DNA of 64,000 nt from an uncultured Eubacteriales bacterium (lineage in GTDB: Bacteria > Bacillota > Clostridia > Oscillospirales > Oscillospiraceae): contig UQXI01000007.1 of NCBI GenBank assembly GCA_900544975.1, positions 1-64,000 of the forward strand, read 5' to 3'. Position numbers and translations under genes: made by a program. This document shows positions 33,580 to 41,878 of the stretch, one piece after another. The stretch's first letter is position 1. Every line of letters starts with the position of its first letter. The notes under the pieces are model-generated. The model made no database searches and was not told the DNA's origin. It saw nothing but the letters and a program-made list of their open reading frames with translations.

Positions 33580-33786
33580 TCCGGCTCCATGGCTGCCGGT
33601 TCGCATCTACCGCATGCAATTGCTGTGGGATACACTTGACAGTCGATGTACCTCTGGGGAGTCCGGCTTTGAATGCGTTGCGCTTCGCTTTTCATCGGCG
33701 GTCTCGCCTCTGTTCATCTTCTGTCCAAGCCTATTATGTCCCCCCAGGCCGAAATCATACCACACTTTTTGAAAAGGAGGGGTTCG

Positions 33787-34041
33787 ATGCACGAAATCCT
33801 TGCGCTGGCGGTCCCGGTTCTGTTCATTTTTTTATTCATCAAGATACTTCTGACCCCCATGAAGCTGATCTTCAAGCTGCTGCTCAACACGGGCTGCGGA
33901 TTCGTCTGCCTGTTCCTGCTGAACCTGCTGTCCGGCTTCACCGGCATTGTCTTTGAGCTGAACTTCATCACCGCCGCCATTGTGGGCTTTCTGGGCCTGC
34001 CCGGCATTGTCCTGCTCCTGGTGGTACAGTTTTTCCTCTGA
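33787..34041 (+). CDS. bofA: Pro-sigmaK processing inhibitor BofA family protein
   Basis: The 84-residue membrane protein has two to three hydrophobic segments and the family C-terminal pattern LNLLSGFTGI..., NFITAAIVGFLGLPGI followed by a hydrophobic tail. In Bacillus, BofA holds the SpoIVFB protease inactive in the forespore outer membrane until sigma-K is needed. AGGAGGGG stands 7 bases before ATG at 33787. It supports the view that the organism forms spores. The gene stands alone between the importer and the SCP2 gene. In other clostridia bofA often lies near recR, which is not the case here. Confidence 0.85.
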   Translation: MHEILALAVPVLFIFLFIKILLTPMKLIFKLLLNTGCGFVCLFLLNLLSGFTGIVFELNFITAAIVGFLGLPGIVLLLVVQFFL

Positions 34042-34142
34042 TTCTCGCAATCCAGCAGCGTCTCCGGCTTCTCGTCTTGCCGGGACGCTGCTGTCTGTTT
34101 TGTATGAGCAACACCCAATCAGGAGACGAAAGGCGGCGCAAG

Positions 34143-34168
34143 CGGAGCGGTCAAGACCGCTCCCTACG
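34143..34168. repeat. 26-bp dispersed repeat, identical to 4144-4169
   Basis: Contains CGGTCAAGACCG and ends CTCCCTACG. It matches exactly the right half of the palindromic element at 4084-4169; the left half is missing here. Confidence 0.7.
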
Positions 34169-34229
34169 TATACCCGGTGCTCCACGGAAAAAAGGATACG
34201 CAGTGCTGGACCCACAAAAAACGTTTTTC

Positions 34230-34258
34230 TTTTCAGAACGGACAACATGTGCTATAAT
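34230..34258 (+). promoter_or_regulatory. Candidate promoter of the SCP2-aminotransferase pair
   Basis: TTTTCA, 17-base spacer, perfect TATAAT, about 70 bases before the ATG at 34329. Confidence 0.5.
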
Positions 34259-34328
34259 AAAAAAATAGCGGTTATCACCGCCGATTGGGGGCACAATCCG
34301 GAACCTGCCCCGAAGGGAGCGAACCAAT

Positions 34329-35093
34329 ATGAAAGAACCAAAAGCCATGGCATATGTGAATATGTACGGCGTTCTTGGCGCCCTGGAAAACCTGTGCAGC
34401 CTGGACGACCCTGCCAGGGAAATTCTCAGGGGCCTCAAAAAGCCTGTGAGCCTGTGCTTCCAAGTCAAGGACGGCCCTTGCTGCACCTTCCACTTCACCC
34501 AGGAGGGCTGCCGCATGACGGAGGGCGACGGAGGCTGCACCTGCAAAATGAATTTTTCCTCCCCGGAAAAATTCAATGCCCTCATTGATGAGAACAAGCC
34601 GGGCCTGCCTGGGAAGAATCCGGTGCAGCTTCTCCCCTTCCTCCTGGGTCCCTTCACCCAGCTGACGAACCGCCTGACAGAGCTGCTCCGGCCCTCGGAA
34701 GAGGCCCTCCAAGACCGGGCCTTCTTTGAAAAGAGCACCGTCCTCACCATGTATACCATCGCCGGGGCCATTTCCGCCCTGGCCAACACCGATTCCATCT
34801 CCCAAATCTCCGCCAGCTACACCGTAGACGGGGAGATTTCCCTGGGCATCCGGGACGTTGCCCAGGTGACCATATCCGTCCAGGACCACCGCTTCACCAC
34901 CATCAAGGCCCCGGCGGAGCATCCCCGGGCCATTATGGAATTTGCCACCATCGACCTGGCCTACGGCCTCTTCACCGGCCAGGTCTCCACCATCAACGAA
35001 ATGTGCAAGGGCACCATCCACCTGCGGGGCATGCTCTCCATGGTGGACAACATCAACCGGATTCTGAACCGGGTGTCCGCATATCTGTCTTAG
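34329..35093 (+). CDS. SCP2 sterol-carrier-like domain protein
   Basis: The 254-residue soluble protein has a C-terminal half with an SCP2-type pattern: ASYTVDGEISLGIRDVAQVTIS, then ATIDLAYGLFTGQVSTINEM and the closing strand GTIHLRGMLSMVDNINRIL. SCP2 domains bind lipids in a hydrophobic tunnel. The N-terminal half resembles a second, more diverged copy (VSLCFQVKDGPCCTFHFTQE) and has several Cys residues (CCTF, CTCKM). AAGGGAG lies upstream of ATG. It ends 11 bases before the aminotransferase gene, so the two probably act together. The SCP2 assignment is by eye and moderately certain. Confidence 0.65.
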   Translation: MKEPKAMAYVNMYGVLGALENLCSLDDPAREILRGLKKPVSLCFQVKDGPCCTFHFTQEGCRMTEGDGGCTCKMNFSSPEKFNALIDENKPGLPGKNPVQLLPFLLGPFTQLTNRLTELLRPSEEALQDRAFFEKSTVLTMYTIAGAISALANTDSISQISASYTVDGEISLGIRDVAQVTISVQDHRFTTIKAPAEHPRAIMEFATIDLAYGLFTGQVSTINEMCKGTIHLRGMLSMVDNINRILNRVSAYLS

Positions 35094-35104
35094 GAGGAGC
35101 CGCC

Positions 35105-36379
35105 ATGAGCAAGTACCCTGAATACCAACACACCAAAAGCCGGGCCTGGTTCGACCGGGCGCTTCATGTGATTCCCTCTGGCGTATACGGCCACCTGGGG
35201 CCCTCGGAAGGTCTGTTTCTGCCTCTGGAGAAGTGGCCCCTTCTGTCCTCCAAAGCCAAGGGGGCCTACTTTTGGGACATGGACGGAAATCCCTACCTGG
35301 ACCTGATGTGCGCCTACGGTCCCAACGTCCTGGGCTACGGCGACCCCGATGTAGACCGGGCCGCTGTGGAGCAGCTGATGACCGGCAACTGCACCACCGC
35401 CCCCTCCTACAAAATGGTGGAGTGCGCCGAGCTGCTGGTGGACACAGTCGCCATGGCCGACTGGGCCTTCTTCATGAAAAACGGCACCGACGCCACCACC
35501 TTCTCCATCCTCACCGCCCGGGCCTTCACCGGGAAGAAGAAGACCATGTTCCTCCGGGGCTACTATCACGGCAACGACCCCTGGGCCATGAAGGCGGACT
35601 ACCCCGGGGTCCTGCCGGAGGATGTGGCCAATAACCTTGTGGTCCCCTGGTTCGACCTGCCCGCCATGGAGGCCGCCTATGAGGCCTGCGGCGGCGATGT
35701 GGCCGCCCTCATCGCCCAACCCTATGACCATGGCAACTTTGCCGACAACCGCTGCGCCACCAAAGAGTTCTGGGCCTCGGTCCGGCAGTTCTGCGACAAG
35801 CGGGGCATCGTCCTCATCATCGACGACGTGCGCACCGGCTTCCGGCTGGACCTTCAGGGCTCGGACCACTACTACGGATTCCAGGCAGACCTCATCTGCT
35901 TCTGCAAGGCCCTGGCCAACGGCTACAACATGTCCGCCGTCTGCGGCCGGGAGCATCTGAAGGCCACCGCCTCCTCCATCTCCTTCACCGGCTCCTACTG
36001 GATGAGCGCAGAGCCTTTTGCCGCCTGCATCGCCTGCATCCAGAAGCTGAAGGCCCTGGACGCCCCGGCCCTCTTCCGGCGCATGGGGTTGCAGCTCACC
36101 CAGGGCTTCCAGGCCGCCGCCAAGGCCCACGGCTTTGACCTAGTGGTCTCCGGCGAACCGGCCCTCTTCTACCTGCGGATCGCCAACGACGACAGCCTGA
36201 TGCTCCATCAGGAGTGGGTGGCTGAATGCGTCAGCCGGGGCCTGTTCCTGGCCAGCCACCACAACCACTTCCTGAACGCCGCCATCACCGACGAAGACAT
36301 CGCCCTGGCCATCGACATTGCCAACGACGCCTTCTCCGTGGTAGCCGCCCGGCACCCGGAGCTGGAGCTGAAAAAATAG
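35105..36379 (+). CDS. Class III aminotransferase-fold PLP enzyme (HemL-like)
   Basis: The 424-residue protein follows the glutamate-1-semialdehyde aminomutase branch: MKNGTDATTFSILTARAFTG, RGYYHGNDPW, IIDDVRTGFRL with the PLP-binding Asp240, and FCKALANGYNMSAVCG with the PLP lysine Lys268. The usual DEV triad reads DDV. There are no haem genes nearby, so calling it hemL would be unsafe; it may act on another amino or carbonyl substrate. AGGAGGAG lies 7 bases before the ATG at 35105; an earlier in-frame start lies within the SCP2 gene. It is cotranscribed with the SCP2-like gene, which hints at a lipid-linked or hydrophobic substrate. Confidence 0.85.
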   Translation: MSKYPEYQHTKSRAWFDRALHVIPSGVYGHLGPSEGLFLPLEKWPLLSSKAKGAYFWDMDGNPYLDLMCAYGPNVLGYGDPDVDRAAVEQLMTGNCTTAPSYKMVECAELLVDTVAMADWAFFMKNGTDATTFSILTARAFTGKKKTMFLRGYYHGNDPWAMKADYPGVLPEDVANNLVVPWFDLPAMEAAYEACGGDVAALIAQPYDHGNFADNRCATKEFWASVRQFCDKRGIVLIIDDVRTGFRLDLQGSDHYYGFQADLICFCKALANGYNMSAVCGREHLKATASSISFTGSYWMSAEPFAACIACIQKLKALDAPALFRRMGLQLTQGFQAAAKAHGFDLVVSGEPALFYLRIANDDSLMLHQEWVAECVSRGLFLASHHNHFLNAAITDEDIALAIDIANDAFSVVAARHPELELKK

Positions 36380-36384
36380 CCAAA

Positions 36385-36428
36385 CTGCCCTCAAATCCGA
36401 AGTACATCGGAATTTGAGGGCAGTTTTT
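36385..36428. terminator. Bidirectional terminator between the aminotransferase and spoIVA
   Basis: Arms CTGCCCTCAAATCCGA / TCGGAATTTGAGGGCAG with TTTTT on the plus side and TTTGG then a later T run on the minus side, lying between two convergent genes. Confidence 0.85.
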
Positions 36429-36431
36429 CCA

Positions 36432-37907
36432 TTAAAAGATGATGCAAATCATCCCCGTGGCTCCTTCATTGACCACCCGGGCCAGGGAGCCCCGGAATTT
36501 CACCCGCACATCGTCGGGAATCCGGCGGAGCTTGGTGGTAAGGCCGTCGTTCACCATTTCAAAGACGGACTTGCCGAAAATGTTGCTCTCCCACAGCTGA
36601 TCCGGTGCAGTCTGGTACTGCTCAGACAGGCTGTTCACCAGGTCCTGGGACTGCTTCTCATCCCCCACCATGGGGCTGATCTCCGTGTCCAGGTCCACCC
36701 GCAGCATGTGGATGGAGGGCGCGCCGGCCTTCAGCTTCACGCCATAGGCGCTTCCCTTGCGGACAATCTCCGGGGCCTCCAGCTTCATCTCCCCCCGGGT
36801 GGGCATCACCACGCCGTAGCCGGTGGCGCTGGCCTCTTCCAGGGCCGAGGCAATCTTGTCATAGGACCGCTTCACCTGGGCCAGCTCCGTGAGCAGCTCC
36901 ATGAGCTCGCCCTCTCCTGTGATGGTAAAGCCGGTCTTGCCGCTGAGGATGTCATAATACAGACTCTCCGGGAACTGGAGCTCACAGGCCACCATGCCGC
37001 TGCCCAGGTCGATCTCCCGCAGGCGGCAGCCGGCCACATGCTCCACCTCCGTGAGGGTTCCCAGCACCGTCTCCGCCTGGCACATCTCCGAAATCTCCCC
37101 TGCCCGGCTGGCCAGGGCGTCGTAGAGCACCGCCTTCACCGGATGATCGTACTCCAGGCCGTCCATCCACCGGGGCAGATACACCCGCAGCTCCTGCATG
37201 GGGAAGGCGTACAGCAGGTCCCGCAGGAGCTCCCCAATCTCCTGGGCGCTCATGGTCTGGCAGTCGGCGCAGAGGGCCTTCACCTGATAGGTCTCCTGGA
37301 TCCGGCTGCACAGCTCCCGGGCGGCATTTCCCCGGGGCTCCCGGCTGTTGACCACCACCACAAAGGGCTTGCCGGTGGCCTTCATATCCCCAATGGCCCG
37401 GTCCTCGGCGGTCAGGTAGTCCTCCCGGGGAATGTCCGTGATGGTGCCGTCGGTGGTCACCACCAGGCCAATGGAGCAGTGATCCTCCATCACCTTTTTG
37501 GTGCCCAGCTCCGCCGCCTCGGTCATGGGGATCTCATGGTCGTACCAGGGGGTGGTCACCATCCGGGGCGCCCCGTCCTCCGTGGCGCCCACGGCCCCGG
37601 CCACCATATAGCCCACTGAGTCAATCATCCGCACCCGGAGCTTCGCCGTCCCGTCGGGGGAGATCTCCACCGCCTCCTCCGGCACGAACTTGGGCTCCGA
37701 CGTCATAATGGTCTTGCCAGAGCCGCTCTGGGGCAGCTCATCCCGGGCCCGCTCCTTCCGGTAGGGGTCGGAGATGTTGGGAATCACCAGCTCCTCCATC
37801 ACCCGCTTGATGAGGGTGGACTTCCCCGTCCGGACCGGGCCCACCACGCCCACATAAATATCTCCGCCGGTTCTGGCTGCAATCTCTTGATAAATGGATT
37901 TTTCCAT
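36432..37907 (-). CDS. spoIVA: Stage IV sporulation protein A (spore coat morphogenetic ATPase)
   Basis: SpoIVA polymerises on the forespore surface using ATP and forms the coat base layer. The 491-residue protein begins MEKSIYQEIAARTGGDIYVG, with Walker A GPVRTGKST near residues 22-30, the family segment RMIDSVGYMVAGAVGATEDG, VVTTDGTI and VVVVNSREP, and it ends in the hydrophobic GATGMICIIF typical of the membrane/SpoVM-contacting C-terminus. An ATG two codons earlier (37913) sits only 4 bases after AAGGAGG, so 37907 is preferred and fits the family N-terminus. Single-gene unit; its presence is strong evidence for endospore formation. Confidence 0.96.
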   Translation of the reverse strand: MEKSIYQEIAARTGGDIYVGVVGPVRTGKSTLIKRVMEELVIPNISDPYRKERARDELPQSGSGKTIMTSEPKFVPEEAVEISPDGTAKLRVRMIDSVGYMVAGAVGATEDGAPRMVTTPWYDHEIPMTEAAELGTKKVMEDHCSIGLVVTTDGTITDIPREDYLTAEDRAIGDMKATGKPFVVVVNSREPRGNAARELCSRIQETYQVKALCADCQTMSAQEIGELLRDLLYAFPMQELRVYLPRWMDGLEYDHPVKAVLYDALASRAGEISEMCQAETVLGTLTEVEHVAGCRLREIDLGSGMVACELQFPESLYYDILSGKTGFTITGEGELMELLTELAQVKRSYDKIASALEEASATGYGVVMPTRGEMKLEAPEIVRKGSAYGVKLKAGAPSIHMLRVDLDTEISPMVGDEKQSQDLVNSLSEQYQTAPDQLWESNIFGKSVFEMVNDGLTTKLRRIPDDVRVKFRGSLARVVNEGATGMICIIF

Positions 37908-37931
37908 CGCCATCCTGCCTCCTTCAGTCTC

Positions 37932-37951
37932 GGCAGGAGGGCGCTCCTGCC
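37932..37951. repeat. Perfect inverted repeat in the spoIVA leader
   Basis: GGCAGGAG-ggcg-CTCCTGCC, ending about 25 bases before the spoIVA start on the minus strand. It may shape the leader RNA; there is no T tract. Confidence 0.4.
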
Positions 37952-38061
37952 ATGGTGTAGTACAGGGTATGTCCGGCAGGGACGGGTTAGAACCAGGAGC
38001 GGCGTGCGCTTTCCCTGGACCGTGGTGAAACCGGGATTTCCCATAATTAGGAATTTCTTCC

Positions 38062-38090
38062 TTTACAATATTATCAGACTTTGGTATACT
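38062..38090 (+). promoter_or_regulatory. Promoter of the Roco GTPase gene
   Basis: TTTACA, 17-base spacer, TATACT, 38 bases before the ATG, which has GGGGAGG upstream. Confidence 0.75.
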
Positions 38091-38127
38091 GATAAGAAAT
38101 CAGTCAGTTCTGAGGGGAGGCAGACGG

Positions 38128-41100
38128 ATGGGTAGAAAAATTACGGATCCGCAGGAAATTGAGGCGTTGTTTCGGCTGTTGAATCGAATGGCAGATGGGT
38201 ATGAGGCGACGGAGAAAGAGGCTGCAGAATTGGAGGAAATCGATGAAATTGGAACCCCCGACTTTATAACGTCCTCTGAATTTTTTAATGCGGTTAGTAT
38301 GCGGAGAGAACTAGCGATATCACTACGCGGAGTTGACCAGCTCAAGTGTTTGTGTACTCTGAATTTGTGCTACATATCAGTTAGCGATCTAAGTGGAACT
38401 CATTTCCCTGACAGAATCCAATCTTTGAATCTGAGTAGCACACAAATCACCAGTCTGGACGGTGTCCATTTGTCTGCAGAGCTCCAGTCGCTGGACCTGA
38501 GTGACACACAAATCGCCAGCCTGAAAGACGTCCAGCTGCCTACAGGACTCCAGTCACTGGACCTGAGCGGCACACAAATCACTAGTCTGGACGGTATCTA
38601 TTTGCCTGCAAAGCTCCAGTCGCTGAAGCTGAGCAGCACACAAATCACCAGTCTGGACGGCATCCGGCTGCCTGCAGAAATCCAGTCGCTGAACCTGCGC
38701 AGCACACAAATCACCAGTTTGGACAGCATCCAGCTGCCTGCAGGGCTCCAGTCGCTGGACCTAAGTGACACACAAATCACCAGTCTGGACGGCATCCAGC
38801 TGCCTGCAGAGCTTCAGTCGCTGGACCTAAGCGACACACAAATCACCAGTCTGGACGGTGTCCAATTGCCTGCAGGGCTCCAGTCGCTGAAGCTGCGCGG
38901 CACACAAATCACCAGCCTGGACGGCATCCAGCTGCTTGCAGAACTCCACTCGTTGGACCTGAGCGACACACAAATCACCAGTCTGGACAGTGTCCAATTG
39001 CCTGCAGGGCTCCAGTCGCTGAAGCTGCACGGTACACAAATCACCAGCCTGGACGGCATCCAACTGCCTGCGGAACTCCAGTCGCTGGACCTGAGCGACA
39101 CACAAATCACTAGTTTGGACGACATCCGGCTGCCTGCAGGGCTCCAGTCGCTGGACCTGAGTGACACACAAATCACTAGCCTGGAAGACGTCCAGTTGCC
39201 GCATCATATCCAGTCCTTGAATCTTTCTGGCCTGTTCCTGTGCCAACTTCCGCCCAAACTTCTATCGCTCAACATTCCATTTGTATTTAAATTTAATCCA
39301 TTATATCCATCATATGGAATCTTGCTAAAAGAAACAATATTAAATATTCAGCCTATCAGTCTCTTCGAACAGCCCCGTGAACTCATTGAGAGCTATTACG
39401 CAGCACCCAAGGTTTCCATCAGCGAAGCCAAAGTCATCTTCCTGGGCGATGGCGGTGTAGGGAAGAGTTATACCATTCAGAGAATCCACAACGATGGATT
39501 GCCCGGGAACTATCCTACCGAGACGACGCCTGGCATTGACATTACAGACTTCCCGGTCCGTCAGCCTAATTATAATTTTGACATCCACTTTTGGGACTTT
39601 GGCGGCCAAGAGATCATGCACGCCATGCACCGGTGCTTCCTGACCAGCCGCACCTGTTACGTGGTGGTCATCTGCAACCGCTACCAGGACCTGACCGGAC
39701 AGGCCCGGTACTGGCTGAACAACGTGGCCAGCTTCGCCAAAGATTCTCCTGTCATCCTGGCTGTGAATCAATGGGACAACATCCAAACCCGCGACTTGGA
39801 TCATCGCCGGTTACAACAAGAATTCCCCAACTTAGCAAAGGTCGTTTTTTACTCCGCCAAGGATTCCAATCAAAAAGAATTCCAAGCGCTCACCAACGCC
39901 ATTGTTGATCAAGCCCGGCACTTGGACAGCTGCGGCATGGAATTCCCTGTAACATGGGCTGGCATCCGGGAGAAGCTGTTATCTCTGGCCAAAGAAAACC
40001 GAAACTATATTAGCAAGGACGAATATTATCAAATCTGTCAAGAAAACAAGGAGCTGTCTCCGGAAATCTGCGTTTGGCTCCTGGAGTGGTTCAATGACCT
40101 GGGCGTTTGCTTTAGCTACCATCAAAATGCAGAAGACAAAAAGGAGCTGGCGGAATACAAGGTCCTGAATCCTGTCTGGCTCACCAACGCCATCTACATC
40201 ATCATCAACTGCGGACCGCGCCGGGCAACCAACGGCATCATTCACACCCAGGTGATTCTGGATTTGCTGCAAAAGCCGGAAACCAGTGTTCTTCCTGGCG
40301 TCACCTACACCGCCCAAGAGCGGAACTATGTCTTAGAGGTGATGCGGAAATTTCAGCTCTCCTACGCCGTCTCCGAAAGTCAGGAGTTCATTCCGGCCCT
40401 CTGTCCGGACGTCACGCCCAAGGAGTTGCATCCCACCAGCTGGAGAAAGCACGTTGCTTACGAGCTGCAATACACGTACCTGCCTGACAGCGTGATCCAT
40501 CAGCTTATGATTCGCTTCTACCATTGCCTCAACATCGGAAAAATTTGGCGAAAAGGTCTGCGAATTGACCCAGACCCGATCAACGGCCTAATGGCGGTGG
40601 TGGATATGGGCGGCGGGGACTCTATTTTGCGCATTGACGTCTATGCCCAAGCGGATACCCCACCTTGGCCGCTGCTGCATCAACTTCGCGATGACATCAT
40701 CCTCATCAATCAGGCCCTAAACCTGAAGGCAGAGGATTACATTGTCGTACAGAAAAATCGTCATACCGCACGGTTTTCTGTAACATATGTCCTACAGGCG
40801 AAGGAACGCGAGTATTCGAAACTACCCTATTCTTCCGAAGGCTGGTTTGAAGAGTACGATATAGCCGACATCCTGGGAACTGCTTTTGGTCCCGAAAATA
40901 TTGAAGCTGCAGCCCAGATTCTGCCAAAGTCTGAAAATTTGAGCACTGTCCTATATCAGCCAATCATCCACGTTCATGGCAACCTCAATTATTATGCAAA
41001 TTGTCAAGTCTCCAACACGTCTGAATCCGCTGAGCGTCTCCTTCGCGCCGTGCTGGAACACGAAGAGAAATTCAATGAACAGCTGACCCAGGAGCTGATT

Positions 41101-41337
41101 TCTATTTTCCAAGGCCAATCTGCTGACCGGGATGTGCAGCAACTGGGCGCAGAAATGGCGCGGGCCAAAGCCCAGAAAAAGAAGCCCCTGGCCCGCCTGA
41201 GGGATTTTCTTAAGAACAGCGCAGACACCGCCGGAAACCTGCAAAAGCTGGCAACCATTTTGGGTCCCTTCGTGTTAAAGCTGGTGGAAAAGGCCCCAGA
41301 AATCCTGCAATTCTTCCAAGCCGCTCTTTCTCATTGA
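38128..41337 (+). CDS. Roco protein: leucine-rich repeats, Roc GTPase and COR domains
   Basis: A 1069-residue soluble protein. Residues 97-360 are twelve 22-residue leucine-rich repeats (LQSLDLSDTQITSLDGIQLP), nearly identical, with a degenerate thirteenth. The Roc GTPase has G1 GDGGVGKS (440-447), G3 DFGGQE (490-495), G4 NQWD (547-550) and a G5-like YSAKD near 580. A COR-like region (about 610-870) follows (LNPVWLTNAIYIII). The last 100 residues are helical and end in a hydrophobic amphipathic tail (ILGPFVLKLVEKAPEILQFF). No kinase, protease or nuclease motif is seen. Bacterial Roco proteins are mostly of unknown role. The gene has its own promoter, is AT-richer than its neighbours, stands alone, and is followed by repeat-rich DNA, all consistent with horizontal transfer. 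A sensing or defence role is conjecture. Confidence 0.9.
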   Translation: MGRKITDPQEIEALFRLLNRMADGYEATEKEAAELEEIDEIGTPDFITSSEFFNAVSMRRELAISLRGVDQLKCLCTLNLCYISVSDLSGTHFPDRIQSLNLSSTQITSLDGVHLSAELQSLDLSDTQIASLKDVQLPTGLQSLDLSGTQITSLDGIYLPAKLQSLKLSSTQITSLDGIRLPAEIQSLNLRSTQITSLDSIQLPAGLQSLDLSDTQITSLDGIQLPAELQSLDLSDTQITSLDGVQLPAGLQSLKLRGTQITSLDGIQLLAELHSLDLSDTQITSLDSVQLPAGLQSLKLHGTQITSLDGIQLPAELQSLDLSDTQITSLDDIRLPAGLQSLDLSDTQITSLEDVQLPHHIQSLNLSGLFLCQLPPKLLSLNIPFVFKFNPLYPSYGILLKETILNIQPISLFEQPRELIESYYAAPKVSISEAKVIFLGDGGVGKSYTIQRIHNDGLPGNYPTETTPGIDITDFPVRQPNYNFDIHFWDFGGQEIMHAMHRCFLTSRTCYVVVICNRYQDLTGQARYWLNNVASFAKDSPVILAVNQWDNIQTRDLDHRRLQQEFPNLAKVVFYSAKDSNQKEFQALTNAIVDQARHLDSCGMEFPVTWAGIREKLLSLAKENRNYISKDEYYQICQENKELSPEICVWLLEWFNDLGVCFSYHQNAEDKKELAEYKVLNPVWLTNAIYIIINCGPRRATNGIIHTQVILDLLQKPETSVLPGVTYTAQERNYVLEVMRKFQLSYAVSESQEFIPALCPDVTPKELHPTSWRKHVAYELQYTYLPDSVIHQLMIRFYHCLNIGKIWRKGLRIDPDPINGLMAVVDMGGGDSILRIDVYAQADTPPWPLLHQLRDDIILINQALNLKAEDYIVVQKNRHTARFSVTYVLQAKEREYSKLPYSSEGWFEEYDIADILGTAFGPENIEAAAQILPKSENLSTVLYQPIIHVHGNLNYYANCQVSNTSESAERLLRAVLEHEEKFNEQLTQELISIFQGQSADRDVQQLGAEMARAKAQKKKPLARLRDFLKNSADTAGNLQKLATILGPFVLKLVEKAPEILQFFQAALSH
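38416..39207 (+). repeat. Twelve 66-bp tandem repeats coding leucine-rich repeats
   Basis: Each unit encodes 22 residues and shares long runs such as ACACAAATCACCAG and CTGCCTGCAG. DNA identity between units is very high, including at silent sites, indicating recent expansion or homogenisation. Confidence 0.9.
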
Positions 41338-41399
41338 GCATTCCCCATTGGGGCATATGGGTATCGCTCAGGAGTGTGCAGCTTGTCCTTCCACCTGCC

Positions 41400-41560
41400 C
41401 CGTAGGGTGCTCCCGGACGCTACCCGGCAGAAGGGGCTTACCGTGGCGGCCGGTCTGGGCGAGTTCGTACCCGCTTTTGGGGGCAGGTTCGGATTTGCCC
41501 ACATGCTGTGGAGTACGGAACATCCTGCCGCAGGTGCGTCCAGGAGGCCGCACCCTACGG
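41400..41560. repeat. 161-bp inverted-repeat element (MITE-like)
   Basis: The perfect 11-base ends CCGTAGGGTGC (41400-41410) and GCACCCTACGG (41550-41560) extend inward as an imperfect inverted repeat of about 40 bases (TCCCGGACGC against GCGTCCAGGA). No coding frame inside. Its CGTAGGG/CCCTACG ends resemble those of the elements at 4084, 29780 and 45083. Confidence 0.6.
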
Positions 41561-41693
41561 CCCTCAGCTTATGGATGTTAAAAAATCATGGCATATCCCT
41601 GTAGGGGTATACCGTGTGCGTCAGGCTGTAGAAACCTCCGGTTTTTCCGAATTTTGGGTGGGTTTGCAGGTTTTGGAGGCGGGCGCACACTGT

Positions 41694-41770
41694 GCGCCCC
41701 TACAGCGCCCCTACAGCGCCCCTACAGCGCCCCCGTAGCGCCCCCGTAGCGTCCCTGCAGCGTCTGTGCA
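41694..41770. repeat. Seven tandem 11-bp units
   Basis: Units run GCGCCCCTACA x3, GCGCCCCCGTA x2, GCGTCCCTGCA, GCGTCTGTGCA, drifting from left to right. Confidence 0.8.
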
Positions 41771-41878
41771 CGATCCTGGCAAATTTTCGGGGGTTATTTT
41801 CGCTGTATGCATTTCCCCTTCCAGATATGCCTCAGCCCGGAGGCTGCCGTCAGGCATGCTCCCGGGCTGTGTTGGGTT

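Larger units (their letters stand above)
41338..41878. other. 540-bp gene-free, repeat-rich region
   Basis: Between the Roco gene and the GNAT gene. It holds an inverted-repeat element (41400-41560) and an 11-bp tandem array (41694-41770). Frames crossing it lack ribosome binding sites and read as low-complexity; I see no gene. Confidence 0.6.

Noticed and set aside
34329..36379. Naming the aminotransferase hemL
   Set aside because: It resembles HemL, but no haem genes are near and it is coupled to an SCP2-like protein; the specific name would overstate the evidence.
38416..39207. Possible CRISPR array from regular 66-bp repeats
   Set aside because: The repeats are contiguous without unique spacers, are in frame and encode leucine-rich repeats.
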